A stretch of DNA of 64,000 nt from assembly GCA_036496585.1 (NCBI GenBank), contig DASXLB010000039.1, forward strand, positions 92,560 through 156,559, read 5' to 3'. Position 1 is the stretch's first letter, and the number at the start of each line of letters is the position of its first letter. Below the pieces are notes generated by a model that worked only from the letters and a program-made list of their open reading frames with translations, had not been told where the DNA came from and ran no database searches. Made by a program: the position numbers and the translations under genes. Source of the stretch: Vicinamibacterales bacterium (GTDB lineage: Bacteria > Acidobacteriota > Vicinamibacteria > Vicinamibacterales > 2-12-FULL-66-21). This document shows, in pieces, positions 41,503 to 49,299 of the stretch.

Positions 41503-42606
41503 ATGCGACGCCTGACCCGTTGCGGCGTCGTGTCGGTGCTGGCCCTGGCGGCGTCGGGCGCGCTTCTCGGCGCCCAGCAGCAGCAGCCCTCCATCTTCAC
41601 GCCCGGCAGCACGATTCCCGTTCTCGAGAGTTATCTCGAATCGCTGCGGGCGCAAGCCGGCATCCCCGGCATGTCGGGCGCCATCGTCCGTGACGGGGAG
41701 ATCGCGTGGGAACGCGGATTCGGCTACGCCAACCTGAACTCGCACGTGCGCACCGCCCCTGACACGCCGTACGTCGTCGGCGATCTGACCGGTACGCTGG
41801 CGGCGGTGCTCGCGCTGCAGTGTGTCGAGCAGCGGCATCTCGCGCTCGACGATCCGATCGAACGCTACGGCCTGTCGTCGCCGGAGCCGTCAGCGACGCT
41901 GCGCGGGCTGCTGTCCCATAATCCACCGGGCTCGACGCGCGACGCCTTCCAGTACAGCCCCGAACGCTTCGCGCACGTGACCGAGCTCGTGGAAGCCTGC
42001 GCGCCGCAGCCGTACCGCAAGAGCGTGGCTCACCGGATTCTCGAGCACCTGGCGATGCAGGATTCGGCGCCGGGCACCGACTGGAAGGACCCCGGTCTCT
42101 CGCTGCCGGACGGCCTCTTCACCGACGAGGACCGCGACCACTATCGCGCGGTGCTCGATCGGCTGGCGGTCCCGTACAAGGTGACCAACCGCACCCGGAC
42201 GGACGTGACCACGGTCCCCACCTCGGGCATCAACGCCGCCGCCGGGCTCGTCTCGACGGTTCGCGACCTTGCGAAGTTCGACGCCGCGCTGGACCAGGGG
42301 GACAATGGCGGCCTCCTGCTCGCCGACACGCTCGGCGCGGCGTGGACGCCGGCGGTCGGCGCCTCGGGGACGCCATCGCCGATGGGGCTCGGCTGGTTCG
42401 TCCAGACCTACAAGGGGGAGCGCGTCGTCTGGCATTTCGGCAACGTGCCGAACGCCTATTCGGCGTTGATCGTCAAGCTGCCTGCGCGCGGGATCACGTT
42501 CATCCTGCTCGCCAACAGCGACGGCCTGACGGCTCCTTTTGATTTGACGCAAGGCGACGTGACGCGCTCGCTCTTCGCCTCGCTCTTCCTGCGGCTGGTG
42601 ATCTAG
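41503..42606 (+). CDS. exported beta-lactamase-fold protein lacking SxxK
   Basis: About 367 residues from ATG 41503. Signal peptide RCGVVSVLALAASGALLGAQ. The overall sequence follows serine beta-lactamase/class C (PF00144) proteins: IPGMSGAIVRDGEIAWERGFGYAN and DTPYVVGDLTGTLAAVLALQ, the place where family members have S-x-x-K. Here that tetrad reads D-L-T-G, so both the nucleophile Ser and the general-base Lys are missing. YSPERF may represent the Tyr-x-Asn box, altered, and VWHFGNV replaces HTG/KTG. GLGWFVQTYKGERVVWH and TFILLANSDG support the fold. Probably a non-hydrolytic binding protein rather than an enzyme. Confidence 0.82.
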   Translation: MRRLTRCGVVSVLALAASGALLGAQQQQPSIFTPGSTIPVLESYLESLRAQAGIPGMSGAIVRDGEIAWERGFGYANLNSHVRTAPDTPYVVGDLTGTLAAVLALQCVEQRHLALDDPIERYGLSSPEPSATLRGLLSHNPPGSTRDAFQYSPERFAHVTELVEACAPQPYRKSVAHRILEHLAMQDSAPGTDWKDPGLSLPDGLFTDEDRDHYRAVLDRLAVPYKVTNRTRTDVTTVPTSGINAAAGLVSTVRDLAKFDAALDQGDNGGLLLADTLGAAWTPAVGASGTPSPMGLGWFVQTYKGERVVWHFGNVPNAYSALIVKLPARGITFILLANSDGLTAPFDLTQGDVTRSLFASLFLRLVI

Positions 42607-42674
42607 CGGCGCCCGGGCGCCGGCCGGAATGGTGAATGCCCGCGCGTCGTGCTTCGTGGCGTCCTAGCGACAAC

Positions 42675-43331
42675 GTGAGCGGCGGAATCCTGAAAACGGC
42701 GGCGCTCTGCGGCGTGTGTCTTCTCCTGGCGGCGCGTCCCGCGGCCGCGGAATGGCACTTCACACCCTCGTTCGGCGTCACCTTCGCCGGCAGCACCACG
42801 CTCAACGATCTGCAGCTCGGCACCGGCAAGCGGCACTTCAATTTCGGCGGCATGGTGAGCCATTTCGGCGACGGGGTGATCGGCGTCGAAGGGATCGTCC
42901 TCTACACGCGCCATTTCTTCGAGTTCGACGGTCCGCGGGATCCGCTGAATCCGCCGCCGGCTGCCATCGCGACGAGCTACTCGCTCTCGGCGACCGGCAA
43001 CCTCGTGCTGACGGTGCCGAAGCGGTGGACCGAGTATTTTCTGCGGCCCTACGTCTCGGGCGGCTTCGGCCTGCTGCGCGCCGTCTCGATCGACCAGCCC
43101 TCGTCGACGCAGGAATCGCAGCACCTTTATCCCGTGACCGCGAACATGCCAGGCTTCAGCATCGGCGCCGGCGCGATCGGCTTCTTCTCGCAGGGGACCG
43201 GCATCCGCTTCGATGTGCGCTATCACGGCGGGCTGCGCCGCGATCCCGGGTCGAATCCGTTGAACGGAACCAGCTCGGATCTGCGCCTGCACTACATGAC
43301 GGCGGAGATCGGGTTGGTGATCCGTCGGTGA
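42675..43331 (+). CDS. outer-membrane beta-barrel protein
   Basis: About 218 residues from GTG 42675. The alternative ATG 42636 would add a 13-residue N-region. Signal peptide KTAALCGVCLLLAARPAAA, then amphipathic strands separated by turns: HFTPSFGVTFAGSTTL, RHFNFGGMVSHFGDGVIGVEGIVLYTRHFFEF, ATSYSLSATGNLVLTVP, FLRPYVSGGFGLLRAVSI, GAGAIGFFSQGTGIRFDVRYHGGL and a C-terminal LHYMTAEIGLVIRR. Probably an eight-stranded OmpA/OmpW-size barrel. Function unknown. The vWA-led operon begins 30 bp downstream but seems to have its own -10 (TAGACT, 43332-43337). Confidence 0.75.
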   Translation: MSGGILKTAALCGVCLLLAARPAAAEWHFTPSFGVTFAGSTTLNDLQLGTGKRHFNFGGMVSHFGDGVIGVEGIVLYTRHFFEFDGPRDPLNPPPAAIATSYSLSATGNLVLTVPKRWTEYFLRPYVSGGFGLLRAVSIDQPSSTQESQHLYPVTANMPGFSIGAGAIGFFSQGTGIRFDVRYHGGLRRDPGSNPLNGTSSDLRLHYMTAEIGLVIRR

Positions 43332-43361
43332 TAGACTGCTCGGTCAACCGGACAGCCTGTG

Positions 43362-44138
43362 ATGACACCCGGCTCGAAGGCCTTTCGTGTGTGGCGCGGC
43401 CCGATAGCGGCCGTGCTGGCTGGCATGCTGGCGGCCGGATGCGGCCCAGGGCCGCGGCGCGAGCGCAGCCGGGCGCCTGACTCGGCCGAATCGGAAGCGC
43501 CCTACCAGGCGGAGGTCGAGGAGGGGCTCGGCGCGGCCGTGGCGATTCTCGTCGACACTTCCGGGTCGATGAAGGAACGCGCGCCTGGCGATTCTCGTCC
43601 CAAATATGTCGTGGCCCAGGAGGCGCTCGAAGCGATGCTCGACGCCACGGACGCCTTCGTCGCGCGGCGTCCGGACTTTCCGGTCAAGATCGGCATCTAC
43701 ACCTTTTCGAGCAGCGTCCACCGGCGGCGGCCGATCGGTCCCTACGACCGGGCGGCATTGCGCGAGACGATCGAGAACCTGCCGCGGCCCGGCGGCGGCA
43801 CGGCGATCGGCGACGCGATGCGCGAGGCGCGGCCCGACCTCTACCGGGCGGGGGTCTTCCGCAAGTATCTGCTCGTGGTGACTGACGGCGAGAATCGGAA
43901 CGGACGTCCGCCGGATGAAGTCGCGCGGGACATCTTCCGAAAGAGCGAAGGCGCGGTGCAGATCTACTTTGTCGCCTTCGACACCAGTCCGGAGAAATTC
44001 GCGTTCCTCAAGGAGACGGGCGGCGACGTGTTCGGCGCCGGCAGCGCGCCCCAGCTGCGCGCGGCGCTCGACGGCATCTACCAGGGAAAGATCCTCGCCG
44101 AGGCAGCCGCCGGCGAGCGCGACGGAGTGAAGAAGTGA
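43362..44138 (+). CDS. vWA-domain lipoprotein (first gene of the envelope operon)
   Basis: About 258 residues from ATG 43362. Hydrophobic signal with lipobox (VLAGMLAAGCGPG), so lipid-anchored. vWA domain from about residue 55: AVAILVDTSGSMKER is an intact MIDAS, GGGTAIGDAMREA provides the Thr and VVTDGENRNGR the Asp. The C-terminus GAGSAPQLRAALDGIYQGKILAE ends the fold. Metal-dependent binding of an envelope partner is expected. It is followed after 22 nt (with AGGAG) by the PspA-like gene. The eight-gene set continues to 51422. Confidence 0.9.
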   Translation: MTPGSKAFRVWRGPIAAVLAGMLAAGCGPGPRRERSRAPDSAESEAPYQAEVEEGLGAAVAILVDTSGSMKERAPGDSRPKYVVAQEALEAMLDATDAFVARRPDFPVKIGIYTFSSSVHRRRPIGPYDRAALRETIENLPRPGGGTAIGDAMREARPDLYRAGVFRKYLLVVTDGENRNGRPPDEVARDIFRKSEGAVQIYFVAFDTSPEKFAFLKETGGDVFGAGSAPQLRAALDGIYQGKILAEAAAGERDGVKK

Positions 44139-44160
44139 GCGGCCTGCCAAGGAGTCCTCG

Positions 44161-44922
44161 GTGATTCTGCAAAAGTTCTGGTCGGCGTTTCGGGCGCAGG
44201 TGAACAAGGTGGCCAACCTGTTCTGGGAGGCGGATCCCGTCGCGCAGATGCGCTACGAGTACGATCGGTCGGTCGAGCAGTTGAAGGAAGGGCGCACCGG
44301 CCTCGAACAGTACCGCGGGCTGGTCGAGCGCGTCACGCGGCAGGTGGCGGCCAACCGCTCGCAGGTGCAGAAGCTCGAGGCCGAGACGAAGGCCTATCTG
44401 AAGGCCGGCGATCGGACCACCGCCGCCAAGTTCGCGCTCGAGCTGCAGAAAGCGAAGACCGACATGCAGGCCAACGGGCAGCAGCTCGAGATGCACGAAA
44501 CGGCGTACAACAACAACCTCAAGAAGATTCAGCACGCCAACGAAAAGCTGATCGAGCTGCGCGACAAGATCCAGAAGTACGACGCCGATCTCAAGATGAG
44601 CTCCGCCGAGGCCGAGATCGCGAAGCTGTCGGAGACGTTCGATGTCAACCTGACCACCGACTTCGGGCAGATCGAGCAGGTCATCCAGCAGAAGATCGAT
44701 CAGAACCGCGGCAAGGTGCGGGTCGCCGCCGATCTGTCGTCGAAGGGGATCGCCGACATCCAGGCGGAAGAGAAGATGCAGCAGGTGATGGCCGACCAGG
44801 CGTTGTCCGACTTCGAAGTGGAGCTCGGCCTGAAATCGCCCGAAACGTCTCCCGTCGCGAGCACGGCGAAGGACCTGGGACCCGCGGCGACCGACACCTC
44901 CGAGCAGAAACAGACGAACTGA
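44161..44922 (+). CDS. PspA/IM30-like coiled-coil protein
   Basis: 253 residues from GTG 44161 (AAGGAG 12 nt upstream). ILQKFWSAFRAQVNKVANLFWEADPVAQMRYEYDRSVEQLKEG resembles the first helices of PspA/Vipp1. Long coiled coils follow (residues 40-160, e.g. QVQKLEAETKAYLKAGDRTTAAKFALELQKAK, where length-to-helix spacing fits PspA), and a disordered Pro/Thr-rich tail closes it. PspA/IM30/Vipp1 are bacterial members of the ESCRT-III superfamily that coat and repair membranes. The amphipathic N-helix is present but less hydrophobic than in E. coli PspA. An AAA ATPase of the classical clade is encoded five genes downstream. Confidence 0.8.
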   Translation: MILQKFWSAFRAQVNKVANLFWEADPVAQMRYEYDRSVEQLKEGRTGLEQYRGLVERVTRQVAANRSQVQKLEAETKAYLKAGDRTTAAKFALELQKAKTDMQANGQQLEMHETAYNNNLKKIQHANEKLIELRDKIQKYDADLKMSSAEAEIAKLSETFDVNLTTDFGQIEQVIQQKIDQNRGKVRVAADLSSKGIADIQAEEKMQQVMADQALSDFEVELGLKSPETSPVASTAKDLGPAATDTSEQKQTN

Positions 44923-44966
44923 TGGTTCGACCGGCGTCAACATTCGACACGCGACATTCGGTATTT

Positions 44967-44989
44967 GGGCCGCCGCCCTGCAGCGGCCC
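44967..44989 (+). promoter_or_regulatory. intra-operon hairpin
   Basis: GGGCCGC (44967-44973) pairs perfectly with GCGGCCC (44983-44989) across 9 nt, in the 84-nt gap between the PspA-like and SBP-OmpA genes. There is no U-tract. It could be an RNA-processing, stability or attenuation element that adjusts stoichiometry. Confidence 0.45.
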
Positions 44990-45006
44990 CATAGGAGCGC
45001 CCTGAC

Positions 45007-46740
45007 ATGGCGAACGGACAGCCCAGACCGGCTTTCTACGTCGCAGTTCTACTCGTCGTCATCGGCCTGGTCGGCGTAGCGCTGTGGCGCTATGGCGCGA
45101 TCGGGTCGGGATCGAAGGTCGGTCAGTTCACCTCCGACGAGCTGAACAAGATGAAAGGGGGCGCGGAAGCGCCCGACAGCTCCGGCATCACGACGGTCAA
45201 GGAATACAACTTCGTCTCCGCGTCGCGGCTGCCGGAAGTGAAGGGCATCTCCAACTACAAGCCGATGGCCGACCGCACGGTCCGTTTCGGCATCAACGTG
45301 TGGGCCGGCTGGAGCCCGATCATCTTCGCCAACAACGGCTTCAAGCCGGGCAAGCTGTGGCACACGCCGGGCGGCAAGGACTTCAAAGTCGAGCTCGTGC
45401 TGATCGACGACCCGATCGCGATGCGCGACGCCTACGCGGCCGGCAACCTGCACGTCGGCTGGGGCACGCTCGACATGGTTCCGCTGTTCCTCGAGGGACT
45501 GCGCAAGGACTCGCGGGTCATGCCGCGTGTCTTCCAGCAGGTCGACTGGTCGAACGGCGGCGACGGCATCGTCGTGCGCGACAGCGTCAAGACGATGGCG
45601 GATCTGCGCGGCAAGACGGTGGTGCTGGCGCAGAACTCGCCGTCGCAGTTCTTTATCCTCAACGCGTTGATCAACGCCGGCGTGCAGCCGGCCGAAGTGC
45701 AGTTCAAGTTCACGCAGGACGCCTTCCAGGCGGCCGCTGCTTTCAACGCCGACAAGAGCCTGGCCGGCGTCGTCAGCTGGTCGCCCGACATCTACAACCT
45801 CGAGAAGGTGAAGGGCAACCGCATGCTGGTCAACACGTCGACGGCGAACAAGCTGATCGCCGACGTGTGGTTCGCGCGCGCCGACTTCGCCAAGGACAAC
45901 CCCGACGTGATGGAGGGGATCGTCCGCGGCATCTTCGACGCGATGGGGGATCTCAAGTCGCAGGAGAACAAGCAGAAGGTCGCCAAGCTGATGTCCGCCG
46001 GCTACTCGATTCCCGAGAGCGACGCGCTCGGCATGCTCGGCGACGCGCACTCGACCAACTACGCCGAGAACCGCGAGTTCTTCCTCAACCAGAACAACCC
46101 GACCAATTTCGAGCGCACCTGGTCGACCGCCTACTTCCTCTACAAGCGGATCAACGCGGTCACCGACCAGACGCCGTTCGATCAGGTGATGGACTTCTCG
46201 ATCATCCAGAAGCTCGGCGCCGAGGCGAAGTACTCGTCGCAGAAGAACGAGTACGACGTGCAGTTCGCGCCGGCCAGCGCCAGTACCGTGCAGGGAGAGA
46301 AGGACGAGATCCTCACCAAGACCGTCGTCATCCATTTCTTCCCGAACTCGTGGGACCTGAGCAAGAAGGTCACGCGCACGGACGGCGGCAAGGACACCGA
46401 GGAGCTCTACGATCCGAACGTCGGGTTCGTGGTCGACGAGATCGGCAAGCTCGCCGGGCAGTACGGCGCGGCCCGCATCGTCATCGAAGGGCACACCGAC
46501 AGCTCGATGCGCACCTCGGTGCCGAAGAGCGTCGTGCAGGAGCTCTCGCAGAACCGCGCTAACGCCGTCAAGGAAGCCGTGATCCGCAAGTTCCCGTCGC
46601 TGCAGGCGAACCAGTTCTCGACGGCGGGCATGGGGTGGGACCGTCCGGCGGATCCGGCCGATCCGGACAACAACGCCAAGAATCGGCGCGTCGAGATCAA
46701 GGTCTATCCGGCGGAAGCGGCGCCGGCCCCCGGTAAATGA
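45007..46740 (+). CDS. membrane-anchored ABC substrate-binding protein fused to OmpA domain
   Basis: 577 residues. AGGAG stands 9 nt before the ATG. A single N-terminal TM (FYVAVLLVVIGLVGVALWRYG) without a cleavage site anchors it. Residues about 93-390 are a NitT/TauT-type periplasmic binding protein (VRFGINVWAGWSPIIFANNG, LVLIDDPIAMRDAYAAGNLHVG, LRGKTVVLAQNSPSQFFILNAL, DVWFARADFAKDNPDVMEGI). Residues about 440-570 are an OmpA-like peptidoglycan-binding domain (VVIHFFPNSWDLS, RIVIEGHTDSSM, LSQNRANAVKEAVI, NNAKNRRVEIKV). The fusion would tether the binding protein between inner membrane and cell wall. It overlaps the permease gene by 4 bp. Ligand unknown: nitrate, sulfonate and taurine are the family's usual types. 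Confidence 0.93.
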   Translation: MANGQPRPAFYVAVLLVVIGLVGVALWRYGAIGSGSKVGQFTSDELNKMKGGAEAPDSSGITTVKEYNFVSASRLPEVKGISNYKPMADRTVRFGINVWAGWSPIIFANNGFKPGKLWHTPGGKDFKVELVLIDDPIAMRDAYAAGNLHVGWGTLDMVPLFLEGLRKDSRVMPRVFQQVDWSNGGDGIVVRDSVKTMADLRGKTVVLAQNSPSQFFILNALINAGVQPAEVQFKFTQDAFQAAAAFNADKSLAGVVSWSPDIYNLEKVKGNRMLVNTSTANKLIADVWFARADFAKDNPDVMEGIVRGIFDAMGDLKSQENKQKVAKLMSAGYSIPESDALGMLGDAHSTNYAENREFFLNQNNPTNFERTWSTAYFLYKRINAVTDQTPFDQVMDFSIIQKLGAEAKYSSQKNEYDVQFAPASASTVQGEKDEILTKTVVIHFFPNSWDLSKKVTRTDGGKDTEELYDPNVGFVVDEIGKLAGQYGAARIVIEGHTDSSMRTSVPKSVVQELSQNRANAVKEAVIRKFPSLQANQFSTAGMGWDRPADPADPDNNAKNRRVEIKVYPAEAAPAPGK

Positions 46741-47558
46741 CCGCCGGCGACCGTCGCTCGCTGTTCGCGCTGCGGCTGCCGCCGCCGCCGATGATTGGAC
46801 GGCTGGCCGGGGTCGGCGCCGTCGCGGTGCTGGTCGGCGTCTGGTGGTTCCTGACCTCGGGACTGGGCTCGGAGGAACGGATCATCTCGCCGGTGATCCT
46901 GCCGAGCCCGCTGGAAGTGGCCCGGAGCTTTCCGAGCCTGTTCAGCGAGCGCGCCCTCATGGCGAGCATCGCGGCGACGCTGCGCCGCGTGCTCAGCGGC
47001 TTCCTGCTCGCCGCGCTGATCGGCGTGCCGCTCGGGATCGCGGCCGGCGCGTGGCGCGTGTTCGAGGCGGCGGGCGCGCCGCTGGCCCTCTTCGGCCGCA
47101 ACCTGCCGGTCGCGGCGCTGATTCCGCTGACCATCCTGTGGTTCGGCATCGACGAGACGCAGAAGGTGATGTTCATCTTCATCGCCTGCGTGCCGTTCGT
47201 CTACTCCGATGCCGTCGCCGCCGTGGTCGGCGTGCCGGATCGTTACGTCGAGACGGCGCAGACGCTCGGCGCCTCGCCGCTGCAGATCGTCATCAAGGTG
47301 CTGCTGCCGCTGTCGCTGCCCGACATCTACAACAGCCTGCGCCACCTGTTTGGCCTGGCGTTCGGCTATATCATGCTGGCGGAGTTGATCAACGCGCAGC
47401 ACGGCCTCGGTTATCTGCTGATGTCGAGCCAGCGGCGCGGGATGTCGGAGCACATCATCCTCATCCTCCTGATCATCGGGCTGCTCGCCTACGGCATCGA
47501 TCGCGTGCTCTACTTTTTCCAGCGCGGCCTGTTTCCGTATCGCACGGTCGAGGAATAG
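46737..47558 (+). CDS. ABC transporter permease (TauC/SsuC type)
   Basis: 273 residues with about six TM segments, for example LAGVGAVAVLVGVWWFLTSG, RVLSGFLLAALIGVPLGIAAGA, LPVAALIPLTILWFGIDETQK and HIILILLIIGLLAYGIDRVLYFF. The EAA-like coupling loop is ETAQTLGASPLQIVIKVLLPLSLPDIYNSL. The type matches permeases paired with NitT/TauT binding proteins, which agrees with the upstream binding domain. ATGA overlap upstream, and the ATPase start immediately follows its stop. Confidence 0.93.
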   Translation: MTAGDRRSLFALRLPPPPMIGRLAGVGAVAVLVGVWWFLTSGLGSEERIISPVILPSPLEVARSFPSLFSERALMASIAATLRRVLSGFLLAALIGVPLGIAAGAWRVFEAAGAPLALFGRNLPVAALIPLTILWFGIDETQKVMFIFIACVPFVYSDAVAAVVGVPDRYVETAQTLGASPLQIVIKVLLPLSLPDIYNSLRHLFGLAFGYIMLAELINAQHGLGYLLMSSQRRGMSEHIILILLIIGLLAYGIDRVLYFFQRGLFPYRTVEE

Positions 47559-48425
47559 GTGAGCGAACCCGTCAAACCGCCGGCTCCGGCCGCCCCGACG
47601 CCGACACCGCCGACGCCGTCGCCGGCCCCCAATATCGTCGATTTCAAGAACGTCACCAAGACGTTCGGCGACCTGACGGTAATCCACGACGTGACGTTCA
47701 GCGTCGAGGACCTGCCGGGCAAGGGGGAGTTCATCGCGATCCTCGGGCCCTCGGGGTGCGGCAAGTCGACGGTGCTTCGGCTGATCGCCGGCCTGCGCCC
47801 GCACTATCCGGCGACCACCGGGACGGTGCTGGTCGGCGGCGGTTCGATCGGCGGGCCCGGCCCGGATCGCAGCATGGTCTTCCAGGACTACACGTCATTC
47901 GACAACCGCACCGTCGAAGACAACGTCGCCTTCGGGCTCGAGTGCCGCGGTGTGCCGGCCGGGGAGCGGCGCGAGCGCGCCCGCGAGTGGATCCAGCGGG
48001 TCGGCCTCGACGTGAAGCGCGACGCCGGCAAGTACCCGAGCGAGCTGTCGGGAGGCATGCGGCAGCGGGTGGCGATCGCCCGCACGCTCGCGCTGTCGCC
48101 GCGCATCATCCTGATGGACGAGCCCTTCGGCGCGCTCGATCCAACCACGCGGCTGCACATGCAGGGGCTGCTGGTCGATCTCTGGCGCGAGGCGCAGGCG
48201 ACCGTCTTCTTCGTGACCCATTCGATCGAGGAGGCGGTGTATCTCGGCGATCGCGTCTACATCTTCTCGTCGGCGCCGGGCACGATCCTGAAGGAGATGC
48301 GCGTGCCTGGGCCGGAGTTCCCGCCCAAGGAGATGCAGCGGCGGCCCGAGTTCATGAAGTTCGTGTTCGAGATCCGCGACATCATCGACACGCTGTCGGC
48401 GTCGACGCGGGCTGGCGATGACTGA
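47559..48425 (+). CDS. ABC transporter ATPase (TauB/SsuB type)
   Basis: 288 residues from GTG 47559, abutting the permease stop. A Pro-rich N-tail (KPPAPAAPTPTPPTPSPAPN) is unusual for the family and may contact a partner. AILGPSGCGKSTVLRLIAG is Walker A, FQDYTSFDNRTVEDNVAFGLE the Q-loop region, LSGGMRQRVAIARTLAL the signature, IILMDEPFGALDP Walker B and VTHSIEEAVYLGDRVYIF the H-loop. It energises the TauC-like permease. The stop overlaps the next gene by 8 bp. Confidence 0.95.
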   Translation: MSEPVKPPAPAAPTPTPPTPSPAPNIVDFKNVTKTFGDLTVIHDVTFSVEDLPGKGEFIAILGPSGCGKSTVLRLIAGLRPHYPATTGTVLVGGGSIGGPGPDRSMVFQDYTSFDNRTVEDNVAFGLECRGVPAGERRERAREWIQRVGLDVKRDAGKYPSELSGGMRQRVAIARTLALSPRIILMDEPFGALDPTTRLHMQGLLVDLWREAQATVFFVTHSIEEAVYLGDRVYIFSSAPGTILKEMRVPGPEFPPKEMQRRPEFMKFVFEIRDIIDTLSASTRAGDD

Positions 48426-49299
48426 GACCCGGACCGCGGGTCTCGGGCGCTATCTCGCGGAAGCGTTTCTCTTCCGCTGGAACCTGCTGCTGTTTCTCGG
48501 CGGTACCGCCGCGGGCGCGCTGTCGCCGGTGCCCGACGTCCTGATCCCGCTGGTCGGCGCCGCCGAACTGGCGTATCTCGCCGCCCTGACGTCGATCCCG
48601 CGCTTCCGCGCCGCCATCGACGCGAAGGTCTACGGCGAAGCGAAAGGGCCGCTCAAGGTGGAAGTCGTTCCGGCGCAGACGCTGGGCAGCCTGCTCGCCG
48701 GCCTCACCCCCGACGCCCGCAACCGGTTCCAGGCGCTGCACGCCCGCTGCCGCGAGATGCGGGGCATCGCCGCCGGCGTGCGCGGGGCGGCCGGCGATCA
48801 GGCGACCGGCGACGCGATGAGCACGCCCGGACTGGATCGCCTGCTCTGGCTGTTCCTGCGCCTGCTCGTTTCGAAAGCGGCGCTCGACCGGTTTCTCCGG
48901 ACCACGAACGAGCAGGAGATGAGCTCGAAGGCGGAAGAACTTCGCAAGAGCCTCGACGCGGCGCAGAAGGGGAGCGACGAACGGGTCACCAAGTCGCTCC
49001 AGGACAGCCTGGCGATGGCCGAGCTGCGGCTCGACAACTTCAGCCGCGCCAAGAAGAACGCCGAGTTCGTGAGCATCGAGCTGGATCGCATCGAAGGCAA
49101 GATCCAGGCGCTCGCCGAGATGGCCGTCAATCGCCAGGACCCCGACTTCCTCAGCGGTCAGGCGGACGCCGCTGCCGAGAGCATGCGGCAGACCGAGAAG
49201 GCGGTCAGCGAGCTGCAACATCTCACCGGCCTTGGTGAACAGCTCGAGGAGCCGCCGCCGATTCTCGAGTCGGACCTGCGGCAGGTGCTCAAGTCATGA
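48418..49299 (+). CDS. membrane-hairpin coiled-coil protein
   Basis: 293 residues, no recognised family. Residues about 18-57 contain two hydrophobic segments (WNLLLFLGGTAAGALSPV, VLIPLVGAAELAYLAALTS) forming a hairpin with a short PVPDVLIP turn. The rest is charged and helical, with coiled-coil potential at about 155-270 (NEQEMSSKAEELRKSLDA, QDSLAMAELRLDNFSRAKK, ESMRQTEKAVSELQHL). It overlaps both neighbouring genes (8 bp and 4 bp), so it is a fixed part of the set. A cytoplasmic coiled-coil platform linking the ABC core to the PspA-like protein or AAA ATPase is plausible but speculative. Confidence 0.75.
   Translation: MTETRTAGLGRYLAEAFLFRWNLLLFLGGTAAGALSPVPDVLIPLVGAAELAYLAALTSIPRFRAAIDAKVYGEAKGPLKVEVVPAQTLGSLLAGLTPDARNRFQALHARCREMRGIAAGVRGAAGDQATGDAMSTPGLDRLLWLFLRLLVSKAALDRFLRTTNEQEMSSKAEELRKSLDAAQKGSDERVTKSLQDSLAMAELRLDNFSRAKKNAEFVSIELDRIEGKIQALAEMAVNRQDPDFLSGQADAAAESMRQTEKAVSELQHLTGLGEQLEEPPPILESDLRQVLKS

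Noticed and set aside
42636-42674. ATG 42636 as start of the barrel gene
   Set aside because: It would place 13 polar residues before the signal peptide. GTG 42675 gives a normal signal, although this remains unproven.
45049-46494. Long minus-strand frame opposite the SBP-OmpA gene
   Set aside because: Low-complexity Val/Arg/Asp/His composition and no motif. The plus strand has clear binding-protein and OmpA domains.
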